Of a stretch of 64,000 nt of DNA, positions 21,365 to 32,769 are shown in pieces (positions within the stretch are counted from its first letter, which is position 1; the number at the start of each line of letters is the position of its first letter). This DNA is from Isoetes taiwanensis (taxonomy: Eukaryota; Streptophyta; Lycopodiopsida; Isoetales; Isoetaceae), in contig JAJEKV010000003.1 of assembly GCA_021234155.1 (NCBI GenBank), positions 32,409,166 through 32,473,165 on the forward strand. Direction: 5' to 3'. Both the position numbers and the translations under genes were made by a program. The notes beneath the pieces are model-generated. The model worked only from the letters and a program-made list of their open reading frames with translations. It did not search any database and was not told the origin of the DNA.

Positions 21365-23514
21365 CTAACGAGCATTTTACTCCAGGATTTTGTCGAGGTA
21401 GCCACTACGACACTCAAAGTGAAAGAACTCAAAGACGAAAAATAGTTTTTATTCATGCAGGAAGAACCATGGGCGAAGTTCATGGAAGTCGTAAATAAGT
21501 GGGCATCACGGAAGCTATCGGATGATCATGGGGAACTGCCAGAAAAGCCCACAAAAGAATTTTTCAACAAAACATTTCTCAGGTGCCTTCGTGGCATGAA
21601 CAATGCAGAGGTATCACAGCTTATGGATGAGATCCTATGTGGAAAGACATATTTAAAAGTGCAATCTGGTTATACCGGCAGGCATGAATGTAAGCAGAGG
21701 GCCTTGGACATAAGAACTCTGACATTGATGCACCGTGAGTTACTGTCCTACGCCAACTGCTTGCTAGACAAAAAATACGGCAACATAGAGGAGCTCGTGA
21801 CAGAATTCCATGAACTCAATGAAGAGAGGTTACTTGATATAGCAGGTATGGATTTTGATTATATCAAGGCCAACTATAATAAGGATCACGTTCAGGGAAA
21901 TCTTCCCACTGTTTTTCTGGAAGCTTTACTCAAACCCGAAGAAGCAAAAAAACAGAAAGAAAAAAGGAACATTGTTAAAGCAGTAACAAAATCTGGTGTT
22001 CTAGTGCGGGGGCAAGTATTGGAAAATGCCACCATGGTTTTTATTGATATGCGCAGTTTCAGCACTGTATGGGAAGTAAAAAAATACACAGATCTTTTCA
22101 GCAGGATTGCAAGTATGACTACTGCAAAAGTGTATCATATCGTGATGCTCCTGAGATCAGTCCACTTGCCAAACTGCTTATACATCCAAAGTCAAATCCA
22201 GGGCTCTTCCCATGTATCCACGGGTGCTTATGAAGAACAGGGCTGGGTTAACAAGAAAATGATAAAGGAATTTCAATACTACGTCACGCATGTGACGATC
22301 AATAGAAGTGACGTTCGTATCTTACCTGTGCTACCAAGATTGGAACTGCGTCTAGCTCAGGGGACCAATGCGCCAAGAGGCACACCTCTACCAAAGTATC
22401 CAATCACAGGTAATGAGGAGGTGGACGCCAAAACAAAGAAGAAATACCTAGAATACTTCACATGTAAGCCTAAGTTTTCATGGGCAGCTATGGAAGGGGA
22501 TTTTGTTCTGAAAGGCCAGGCTAAAACGTCGTATATCTACGCCATGGTGAAGGAATTGGTTCCAGATGATGGTGCTGTTATTGACTTCTTCTCCGCGGGA
22601 ACTGCTTCTAGAGTTGCTCTGATGCAAGGTAAGCGTAGCGTTTCTTTGGAGTATGATGACAAGGTCTGCAGGTTTTTGAGATCGTTCTTCGAGACCTTGG
22701 AGAAAATGGCAAGGCCACCCTCGGAAGAAGAAGAAGAAGAACAGAAAGTAAACCCGGACGCAGAAAACGTGCCAAACATCCAAATAACTCAGCAGACGGA
22801 TCTGAGTAACATGGATATGGTGCTGGACCAGCTAGATCAGAAAAGCTTTGAGGAGAGGCTGGAGGAAACAAAGGCTCTTTTAGAGAAGACAGAAAAAGAC
22901 AACGCTGCTCTTGATAAGACATTTGAAAAGCTCGAGGTCTTGAATCAAAAGTTTGATGCGGTAATGCCATTAGTAAGTGGTATGCTCAACAAACAGTCTA
23001 GCCAGTTTGAATACATTGGTCCCTTGGAATCCGAGACTCAATTTGAAGACCCAGAAAATATCGAAGTAACCAAGAGAAGCAAATTAGTAGATACGTCCGA
23101 ATATAGTGCTGAGCTACGTGAGGAATTGTTGGATACACAGTACTCAGGGCGTGTGCAGCATATCGCTGAGGCAATGGGTGTAGAAATTCCTTCGGTTACA
23201 GGATATTCAGAAGCGAATCTCTCACAGACCCTTGCTTTAGGTAAGGCACATACAGACAGAATGGCCAAGGAACTTGGCATTGCTCCGGAGTCTGCGAATG
23301 AGACTCCAGAGTCTGTGGAAGAGACCCAAGATAACTGAAGTTTTCTCGCTTTTTATGGATTTGAATTCATCATGTAAAGACTATGAAATTTTGTAACAAA
23401 CTTTTGCTCTTATGAGGAAATGATTGTTCTCTTACATCTTTTTACTGTATAGAAGTACTGACCTTGTGTATTATTATCCACTTTACTGATCTTGTGTTAT
23501 TCTGAACTTGTCCG

Positions 23515-23536
23515 GAAGATCGCCATCGCGATCTTC
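23515..23536. promoter_or_regulatory. Palindromic site in gene B 3' flank
   Basis: GAAGATCGC, four bases CATC, then GCGATCTTC: perfect 9-bp arms, the longest of the family, 177 bp after the stop codon. Confidence 0.85.
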
Positions 23537-23624
23537 TCCACATGTTTAGTCATTTGAGAATGATATTAAAATGTTGACATAAACCTTATAATGACCTCTC
23601 ATACCTTGTTTATCTGGTTAAAAA

Positions 23625-23640
23625 CATCGCCATGGCGATT
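23625..23640. promoter_or_regulatory. Second palindromic site in gene B 3' flank
   Basis: CATCGC-CATG-GCGATT; the inner 14 bases form a perfect palindrome. It is the last site seen on this side, so the element probably extends at least this far. Confidence 0.75.
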
Positions 23641-23906
23641 TGCATGAGTATTGACGGCATTATAGCTGTTAAGTGTTTTGTGTTCCTACACAGTAAAGGT
23701 CGCCCCATAATTGCTTTTCCCGCGGATAAAAATAATGCGAGCAAAAACTGTGCTCTTAGTCATTGTAAATTGCTTAACAATAACAACTTTTTTCATTCTA
23801 GGACGCTACTGCGACCTATTTCGTCTCGAACGAGAAAACCAAATTTCTCTAATTAACGAAATCATGCATAAAGAATTGAGCAAAGCACTTTTGTAAGAGT
23901 TACCAT

Positions 23907-24720
23907 TTATTTTATCGTACTTGCCCATGATTGGAACAGAGATTTCAGCACTTGTTTCGAAACTTTCATTTTGTTTTTATCCATATTCCTTTCTTTAATG
24001 TTGGTGCAGTTCTGGCAATCACAATTTCCACAATCAGTAGGATGGAAGTACCCGTTGCTGTCAGCGATTTTACGTTTGTTAGAAGCCTCTAACGGGAATT
24101 GGTAGGTCTTGTAGTCCATTTCCACCTCCTTGATAGTTTCCATGGCAAAAGGGGGAGCCTACTTTTGAAACGTTTCCGAAAATTTTCGATGACATGATCA
24201 CCAGCTTCTTCCCAAATTTTGACCAGTCGAAAGGAGGCTTTAGATTTCCAGCCAAGATCTTCGAGTTCCTTAGCTAAAGTTATGGCAGCTTGCAACATAT
24301 CCATGATCGAGCTCCTAAATATTTGGGTTTTTAGACTGCAACAGTCATTCTTAGAGTGACGATGTCCATTTCCTGAATTTTTTGAAGCATATGCCAAATC
24401 AAATCCCTGTCATTGGCTTTTCCTTCTATATACTGATTTTTGAGTCTCTGCATTTCCAATTTGTAGACCAAAATTTGCCCTTCTTTCTGAACTCCCATGC
24501 AATTTGCGGCTGCTTCCTATTGTTCTCTGATAATATCAAAGGCAGTCTTCAGCTCCTTCATTTTAATCCATATTGGGTCTTTCTTATCATCAAGAACGAA
24601 GATTTGATCCCAACTTTGGGTAACTAGAAGGGGGTCGGTGTCTTTATACTCAAATGCTTCTCTTCTAGAGGAAGAGGAGCCTCCAACTAAAGTTTTGCTT
24701 GTGGTTCCCTTGGATTTCAT
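23907..24720 (-). other. Unrecognised coding-like stretch
   Basis: The minus strand has three consecutive open pieces (24,517-24,720, 24,089-24,397 and 23,907-24,143). The first starts MKSKGTTSKTLVGGSSSSRR; linking sequence in another frame reads KANDRDLIWHMLQKIQEMD; the last contains DCGNCDCQNC. This looks like one worn protein of about 270 residues with a C-terminal Cys cluster. I do not recognise it. A retroelement Gag-like relic or a captured host gene are both possible. Confidence 0.35.
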
Positions 24721-25597
24721 GGTGTAGGGGCAAGAACAGAGGTCGGCAAAGAAGACAAAGAACTAAGAGAGGAAAGGACGGATCCGGAGAAACAAAAGAC
24801 CACAAGCAGAATTGAAGAGAGAAAAAAGGGAAAATAAAAGCAAAGCTAGGGAGAAAGATAAGGAGAAGCTATATCCCTGCGCAGATCTGACACAGGCTGT
24901 ACCCGCAAGGGCTTGCAGACCCTACTCAGAATCTAACAGAGGCATTGGGGTTAAATCAAGCACAAGAAAAGAGACAACCGACGGTTAAAAAAGAAAAAAA
25001 GAGGAAAGAAAGAGGGAGCATCGAAACCAACTAGAGATGGGAAAGGCAAGATTATAATTTGCCACCCCAAACCTCCAAATCACAATACCCAGATCCGAAA
25101 AAACTCTGTTGGCTGAAGATCAAATAATGAAGCCCAGTAGTAAATAGGTTCCACTCCGAAATCTGCCGGGACTTTGAGAAGGAAGAGATTTCTTTCAAAT
25201 CTGTTGCTCAGAGCAAGAAATTGTTGGGAGTTGTGCGCTGTCACCCTGAGGGAGCCAACTTTGTCGAAGCAAAGCATGCTGAGGAAATACTTTTTGAAAA
25301 ACTTTAGATCTACCCTGCAAAAACCTAGAACGGTATTCAACAGCCAAGTTGATGAGATTCTCGATAGCTTGGATTGCGTTCTCATGCCTTGGGGGTGATC
25401 ACAAATCCCAGCCCTTGGACAATAGCTTCGAGCAAAGCCTCATCCATCAGGGCTGGGTGGTGCACAGATCCCAAGGCACTGGAAATAGTCGCTCCCCCTT
25501 ACCATTCTGCCCTCTGGATTACAGTGTGTTGATAATTTTATTGATGTTTATTACATAAAATGTTGCATGTAGATTATCCTATCTAATTATATAGATT
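24721..25597. other. Purine-rich and unrecognised DNA
   Basis: A purine-rich run lies at 24,720-25,030, then DNA with a coding-like minus frame (25,080-25,385) that matches no family I know. No RNA gene or repeat ends are seen. Confidence 0.35.
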
Positions 25598-25619
25598 CAC
25601 TACAACCCCAAAATTTGTT

Positions 25620-25900
25620 CCACAGTTGAAAACAACAGTAAAAACACACTACGGGTTGTTTTTTTGAAGATTTAAAAAAAACCTATACGTAGTTATACGG
25701 GGGCGTGGTTTTTCAAGGATATGCTGTAGTTTTTCTTAGGGAGCCATAGTTTTTTTGTGTGGTTTCTTAAGGAGGCGTAGTTTCTTTTTTAAAGATGTGT
25801 TGTTTTCTCAGGTGGTATGGTTTTTTGAAGGGATGTTTTTTCTAAGGTGTTGTTTTTTAAGGTAGTGTTTTTTTTTAGGGGTGGTTTTTTATGGTTTTCT
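25620..25900 (+). repeat. CACTA left subterminal repeats
   Basis: T- and G-rich DNA with repeated GTAGTTTTT, GTGGTTTTT and TGTTGTTTT words, typical of the transposase-binding subterminal zone of CACTA elements. Confidence 0.6.
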
Positions 25901-26129
25901 AAGAATCCATGTATGACCAAGTTGTCTGCATGCCATTACAAATTGACACTCTTCACTGGCATTTGGCTTCATACATGTGTGTGTGTGTGTGTGTGAGCTT
26001 CTAGAAAGTGAAACTTGAAGACATCTGTCACTTGGCAACTTGTAGAAGACACATTGATATGAAGAACCAAAGATGGACACTGGGTTGGCATCATATAGGC
26101 ATTTCTTGAAGGACTCAAACATGCCACAC

Positions 26130-27810
26130 CCACTTTAACATGCCAAGGTGGCTCTAACATGGCAAGGTGGCTCAAACATGCCACGTGGACTCCGACATGC
26201 CACCTAGGCTCCAACATGCCAAGGTGGCTCAATCATGCCACGTGGGCTCCAACATGCCAACTAGGCTCCAATACAAGGTGGCTCAAACATGCCATGTGGG
26301 CTCCAACATGCCACCTAGGCTCCAACATGCCAAGGTGGCTCAAACATGTCACCTAGGCTCCAACATGCCACCCAGGCTCAAACATGCCACGCGGGCTCCA
26401 ACATGCCAAGGTGGCTCACAACATGCCACCTAGGCTCCAACATGCCACGGCGGGCTCCAAAATGCCACCTAGGCTCCAACATGCCAAGATGGATCCAACA
26501 TGCCACCTAGGCTCAAACATGCAAAGGTGGTTCAAACATGCCAAGGTGGCTCAAACATGCCATGCGGGCTCCAATATGCCACCTAGACGCCAAGATGGCT
26601 CGAACATGCCACACGGGCTCCAACATGCCACCTAGGCTCCAACATGCCAAGGTGGCTCAAACATGCCACGCAGGCTCCAACATGCCACCTAGGATCCAAC
26701 GTACCAAGGTGGCTCAAACATGCCACCTAGGCTGAATCATGCCAAGGTGGCTCAAACATGCCACCAAGGCTCCAACATGCCAAGGTGACTCAAACATGCC
26801 ACCAAGGCTCCAACATGCCAAGGTGGTTCAAACATGCCACGCGGGCTCCAAGGCCACCTAGGCTCCAACATGCCAAGGTGGCTCAAACATGGCACGTGGG
26901 CTCCAACATGCCTTCTAGGCTCCAATCAAACATGCCACCTAGGCTCAAACATGCCAAGGTGGCTCAAACATGCCACGCAGGCTCCAACATGCCACCTAGG
27001 CTCCAACATGCCAAGGTGGCTCAAACATGCCAAGGTGCTCAAACATGCCATCTAGGCTCAAACATGCCACGTAGGCTCCAACATGTCAAGGTGGCTCAAA
27101 CATGCCAAGGTGGCTCAAACATGCCACGCCGCCTAGGCTCCAACATGCCACCTAGGGCTCCAACATGCCAAGGTGGCTCAAACATGCCACCCTAGGTTCC
27201 AACATGCCACATATAGGCTCAAACATGCCAAGGTGGCTCAAACATGCCACCTAGGCTCCAACATGCCACTATAGGCTCAAACATGCCAAGGTGGCTCAAA
27301 CATGCCACCTAGGCTCCAACATGCCACCTTGGCTCAAACATGCCAAGGTGGCTCAAACATGCCACTTAGGCTCCAACATGCCACCTAGGCTCCAACATGC
27401 CAAGGTGGCTCCAACATGCCACCTAGGCTCCAACATGACAAGGTGGCTCCAACATGCCACCTAGGCTCCAACATGCCACATATAGGCTCAAACATGCCAA
27501 GGTGGCTCAAACATGCTACCTAGGCTCATACATGCCACCTAGGCTCCAACATGACAAGGTGGCTCAAGCATGTCACCTAGGCTCCAACATTCTCAAACAT
27601 GCCACCTAGGCTTCAAGGTGGCTCAAACATGCCAAGGTGGCTCAAACATGCCACCTAGGCTCCAACATGCCATAAACATGCCAAGGTGGCTTCAACATGC
27701 CAAGGTGGCTCAAACATGCTATGTGGGCCCCAACATGCCACCTAGGCTCCAACATGCCAAGGTGGATCAGGCATACCACTTAGGCTCAACCATGCCACCT
27801 AGGCACTCCA
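26130..27810 (+). repeat. 18-19-bp minisatellite, about 90 units
   Basis: Tandem units alternate between CAACATGCCACCTAGGCTC and CAAACATGCCAAGGTGGCT, with minor CACGTGGGCT forms. Neighbouring units contain near-complementary cores (CCACCTAGG and CCAAGGTGG), so strands can fold. Because most units are multiples of 3, open frames up to 145 codons arise with a repeating peptide. These are not real genes. A four-unit outlier lies at about 29,388-29,466. Confidence 0.95.
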
Positions 27811-28629
27811 AGTGGAATTTTTGGTAGAGGAGTTTGGCAAGGGATAGAATAGAGGGATCTTGAAGAACTTAAAGCGCTGACATCCTTCCCCAAGTCGAAC
27901 CAGACCAGGACTTTGCGCAGCTTCCTCACCAGAGGGGAGAGGCCGGACCCCAAGAGACGGACCTTAGAAAGGCTCCCGATGCAGCCTTTCCTGCCAGCGC
28001 TCCTCCAGGAGGGAAAATGCCAATGCCCCCCCTCCCGGAGCTCGGTTTCGCTATCCAACCGTTGAATCTGCTGTTCAAGTAACCTGCTTCGAGCAGGTTC
28101 AAAAAAATCCAAGATCGGTCCGGGAGAACTTATCAAACCGTGAAGCGTCATGCGGTTGACCGTGTAGAAACCCAAGTGTTTTGTCGTTCGGGCAGTACAA
28201 AGGCTCCAGAATAGAGATTCGACTTCGCCATGTCGTCTGGAATGGCAAAATTACCCTAGGGACCAAGTTACATGGTCATTTTTGGCAACGAAAGAAACAT
28301 GAACCCTCTACATGGCAGTATTCCGCAGCCACCTCCTTGGCCAATTGACTACAAACGTGTTGGACATGAGCTACTTTGGTACTTTTGGAGAAGGGGTGGT
28401 CTTCTGCCCATGAAACTTGGTCCCCAGGGTAATGTCGACATTCTGAGTCCATTGGCAGAGCCAGTTCACACTTTCGGAGTGGGACAGTTACCCGTCTGTG
28501 GCCAGTGGCCTTCGAGAGAGGACTTTTAGGGCGAGCTGCTTTCGGAAGGTTTTAAGGGTCCGTCTTCTGGCATCAACACCCTCCCTCTACGCGATGACAT
28601 TGTGCAAGATCCTGGTCGAATCTGACTAG

Positions 28630-29056
28630 GATATGGCCTCCGAAACGTAAACCCTGTGTGATGCTAGGTTATTGAAGGGTTTATGTTATGGAGGTCGAGT
28701 TCTGGTGGTTTGCACTTGGGACATGGTCGAGAGGTTGCAGTTGAAGACGCGAAGCAATATGAACTGAAGAAATGGGGTTTGGATCTATTCTTCTCCTGCT
28801 GTGGCAATTAGAAGTCAAGAGCCACTTTTGCAGTAGGAAGACATTGTTTGAGATATTCTGGATGACCGATAGATCTGAACCCCATTTTTTCAGTTGGCAT
28901 GACTCTGCATGCATGTTTAGAGATGGTGCACCGAGTTATCCATGAAAAGGACCATGTTTCGGCCTCCGAAATGTAAACCCTATAAGTTGCTAGGTTGTTG
29001 AAGGGTTTACATTTTGGAGATCGAGTTTTGGTCTTTTGCACTTAGGACGCATGGTT
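28630..29056. repeat. Large imperfect foldback inside the CACTA element
   Basis: Arms at about 28,635-28,785 and 28,867-29,022 are inverted relatives. For example, CTGAAGAAATGGGGTTTGG pairs with the CCCCATTTTTTCAG side. Each arm also holds a smaller hairpin of CCTCCGAAAYGTAAACCCT with its complement. Two nested hairpins joined as a longer one suggest an inverted duplication of a small foldback element. Confidence 0.65.
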
Positions 29057-31079
29057 TGATATGGATATGGTGTGTTAGAACCTCCAGGTTGCTTAAGGCA
29101 ACCAATCTTTATGCAAAATTATGCAAAAAGGCATCAACTACATTAGGATCCCTAAAGCAAAATGAGGTAGTTGCACTCAGATCTGAATATCTCGAGTTGT
29201 GCTTATCTTTTTAAATGATTTTTGGAGGAACAACAAGAGAAAAGTTGTGGTGACATGTGGAAGAAAACTTGGCTCAATTTGGATCTGGGATGTCTGAGTA
29301 AATCGGGTTCAAAGTTGGAAGAAAATTTGGTCAGTGCACCTCCCTGAGACAAAACAAGATCTGCACAATGATGTTATCTCGAGTTTTTCAACATGCCAAG
29401 GTAGCTCAAACATGCCAAGGTGGTTCAAACATGCCATGCAGGCTCCAACATGCCACTTAGGCTCCCATGAGAAATGCTATCAACCCATCCTTTGCCTTCT
29501 GGTTCATTGTTAGGAGTGGCAAAGTCAGGCCAGCATAACGGCCTAATGGGGATGCACCCTAAGACCTAAAGTTTAGGTATAAGTATATTCAAAACTCAAA
29601 GCATGTAGAATTGAAGTGCATTTAAAATTTTGACTAATGCCACTAACCATACATATCAGGAGTGACAAAGTTATAAATAACAAAATGAAATTTGAGAGGC
29701 ACATTGAGGCTATGGTTCTAAAATAGGGAGGTTTAGCCACGAAAAATCAACCCATTTCTAGAGATTCTCGACAAGTCAAAATATTTCGAACAATTTTGCC
29801 AGCTTTAAAAGCAAAAAAATACGGCAAATAAACCATAAAAAATGTCCTGTCAACAGTTTTTTTTGGTCGTCTTAAATGCCAGGTGGCATTTTCTCTAGTT
29901 ACTTCGATTGCTATTTTCAAACCATGATAGATTCACATAATAAGCAATATAGGCCTCCAAGAACTTTAGTCCAAATTAAGTTTGCACAATTCGTTTCGTA
30001 TTGAGGGAGGGAATTCTCGCAATGGTTGGGACCATGATTCTTGTATGGTATTGTATTCAAAATCTTATATTTGAGGCAGTTTGAGCAGCTTGCTTGTTTT
30101 AAAGTGTTTTGGATGATTTTTATTGTAATGGTGTTAAAAACAAAAAAAAAAAATCTGGCTAATTTAGAAACATTAGAAACCCAGAGACGATGGTGTTAGT
30201 CTGTTTATCCTCAGTTTTGGGTGATTGTGCAGATTACCGTGCAGACAATTTATGGGTGTTTATGAGTTTCCAGTGGAGTTTCTCTTGTTTTAACAAAATC
30301 AGTGATGGTGTTTTGGGGCTCTGGTGAGGCCGTTGTGGCTTGGAGTTTCAATTTCTTCGGACATATTTTTTGAAGGCCTGGCTATATTATCCAAGTCGCA
30401 TGTAGGCCTGGCATCTGTAGGCCTATGTTTCATCTTCAAAGATCCAAGGCGACTGCTGCACTGCACCTGCAGAAGAAGCTCTGATGCATTTTTAATTCCA
30501 AAACCACATATCTATTGGCATAGCCGGCCGAACACAAAGTAATTATCTCGTTTGGGATGGATATGCCGAATTTGCTTGCGAAGGGGCCAATTTGTTGCAT
30601 GGGAGGACCGAGTTCCAACGTCCAGGTGATTTGTTGTGATCTTGCAAGGCAGGATACGAGGGCAGCTGCACAAGAGATGCTAGAAGTAGGCAAGAAGAGG
30701 AAGTGGAGCTTCCTGTGTTCCAGCCTGTTTGCTTCCACTGGAGCTTCGTTCCTTCTTGATCCTGCAACAGATCCTTGTTGGTCGGTAGGGCTTCACACTC
30801 TGTTAAAGCATGAACAGGGCTCCCACCCTATTTTGTGTTTGTGTTGAGGGTGCGCGGGCAGCGACAGTTGCGCTTCTGGTGTGGAGGTCCTGGTCATCGC
30901 CATCACATGCTTTTGTGATGTGTTTGATTTCAATGGTGCAACACTGCAAATGGTTCGTTTGCACCATTGAAACTTTCGTTGGGGTGAATAAAAAAAAAAT
31001 CCGAGGCCCTTGATCTAGCATAATCTAAAGAATATTCTGCCCATCAATGGCCCATAATGAGAGAAGAAAACATCCCATT

Positions 31080-31740
31080 AAGTGGAAAACATTATAAAAC
31101 TTTAGTTTAAATTATCTCGCCATCCCACCCCACGGGCGGGATAAATTTGAAATGCATGTTTTATTTTCTTTTTTCTTCATCTACCCTCAATCGAAACCCT
31201 ATTCTTCCAACTCTGCCCCAAGGGGGCTCCAACTCCGGCCACCGGCGGCCTTGCTCCAACTCCATCCCAATGGCGGATTCAACTCCAGCTCCTCCCTGGC
31301 GGATCCAGCTCCGGCCCTCTTCTCCTGGTCCCTAGTTTACATCTGATTAGCAAGAATGCAGCGTTTCTAAAGTTTGTGCCAGTATTCTATTTTGCTCTAG
31401 CATTCAGTGAACAGCAGATCCAGCCACAGAGGGCCTCCATGGCAACATCCCGCCTTCCTCCTTCTCTTGGCTCCCCTTGGCGATGCCACTGTGTTTTTTG
31501 AAGAAAAATTTCTAGGTATGTCTTGCCTTTTTTTGTCCGTGCATCAGAGCCCGTTGTGAGTTCTTCATTCGATTCATCTGCTTTTTCTTGGTTGGATCCG
31601 ATCTTCTCTACTGCATGCTTCGCCGGATCATTCGCCAACCAAATCTATGGCCGCCCAAGCTTCTCCTATCTCTGGAACAGATTCTCAAGCAGCCCATCTG
31701 CTGTAAATGCGCTGTAACCTTTTTCATAATTCAGGAACCC
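31080..31740 (+). other. Exon-like GC-rich stretch in the CACTA element
   Basis: The base composition shifts to GC-rich, with short open starts (MADSTPAPPWRIQLRP near 31,270; MATSRLPPSLGSPWRCH near 31,438) and a donor-like AG-GTATGT near 31,513. It resembles the 5' end of a plant gene with a first intron, and could be a captured host gene fragment, as CACTA elements sometimes carry. I cannot name a source gene. Confidence 0.3.
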
Positions 31741-32769
31741 ATTTTCCAAAGACCTATTTTAGTTTAGCTTACTTGTGCATGCTGATCTGCCATAGCTTTA
31801 ATTCCATCCACATTTCCGTTTCTCAAGGACAGGACGCAATATTTCTGGTGATTCAATAGTATCAAATAGCGCTTTTGCTTCTGGGCGGCTTGATCGGATT
31901 TGAAGGACGGGAGGACTCAAAGCTAAGCATTTGTCGGTGACGGCCGGACCCCTTCATTCTGGTAGTTACTTCCTCGCTTCCGTTTTCCGTCGACGAGCCA
32001 GTTTAGGAAGGATTTGATCTAAGACTTGCTTCTGGTATCATTTTGCGTGTATTATGCTTGATGCTTTCCTGACATATTTGCATATTTCTGTCGTATCCTT
32101 GATTGCCGGTCTATGTGGCATCCACTTGCCTTTTTTCATGTTTTTTTTTTCTGAACAGATTTCAGCTCAGTTTTGGGCTTTTTCTTGTGCATAACACTCT
32201 GCCTGTTGGGGAATCAGGTCATCTTCAGAGATAGACATCATGTTTGGCCCTGCTAAGATCCTTACCTGGAGACGAAGTTGCAATTCGTTTGGTTGAATTG
32301 AATCTTTCTAAAAATCTTCATCATGTTATAATCCACATTCATTGTTGCTGAATCATTTGCTAGAGATTACAATCCCAAAGATATGTAAGTCACAATTACA
32401 TTGATGTGATGTGAATGCTTTGACTTAGGCATTTTTCCTGATTCGTTATTGTGCAGACAGATTTACCTTTGCTCATCATCCTAAGGAAAATGGCGCAGAG
32501 AATACATCTGGAATTGTAAAGCTTGGAATTTTTATTTGAAATAAGATCATACTTCAGAAATGAACATGTGACTGTTTACTTCGAAATTCAACTGGAAATT
32601 CAAACTGGAAATGCATGCTCATGTATACTCATTTCATAAGAAAATGTAAAATTCCTTTGTTTATTATTGCAATGTAATTTGGAGCTATTCTTTTGTTGTT
32701 TTCCTTTAATCCAACAGTGTTTTCAGTAAAATTACAATAGACAAAATAATATGTCGAGAAAAAATTGTA

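Larger units (their letters stand above)
19400..23338 (+). pseudogene. Gene B: ParB-like / DNA methyltransferase-like protein with introns
   Basis: Exon 1 is 19,400-19,427 (MSRSAAPRE). Introns by GT-AG are 19,428-19,769, 20,908-20,971 (64 bp) and 21,321-21,385 (65 bp), and the final exon ends at 23,338. A conserved N-terminal block (RRWCMEIAQAIPHIKGDRRK, VAMWEGTKNN) is followed by a Ser/Thr/Pro-rich linker. A ParB-like segment comes next (RYLSNDHVQTLIRSFKK, then KFYIISGNHSIFAAQIL). Later come MVFIDMRSF, where a methyltransferase DPPY motif would sit, and VIDFFSAGTASRVALMQGKR with SLEYD, which resembles the N6/N4-methylase glycine motif. An acidic run, a coiled coil (about 22,800-22,980) and a tail end it. 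The frame is broken about three times outside the introns, so this copy is probably not fully functional. ParB plus methylase fusions are known from phages and bacteria. Here the role is inferred; replication, marking or DNA binding are all possible. Confidence 0.65.

Noticed and set aside
26159-27195. Open frames of 65-145 codons over the minisatellite, with a repeating MPRWLKHA / CHLGSN peptide
   Set aside because: The unit length is close to a multiple of three, so frames stay open by arithmetic. The peptide has no family and the frames begin and end with the array.
26130-27810. CRISPR-like regular repeats
   Set aside because: There are no unique spacers. It is a plain minisatellite in plant nuclear DNA.
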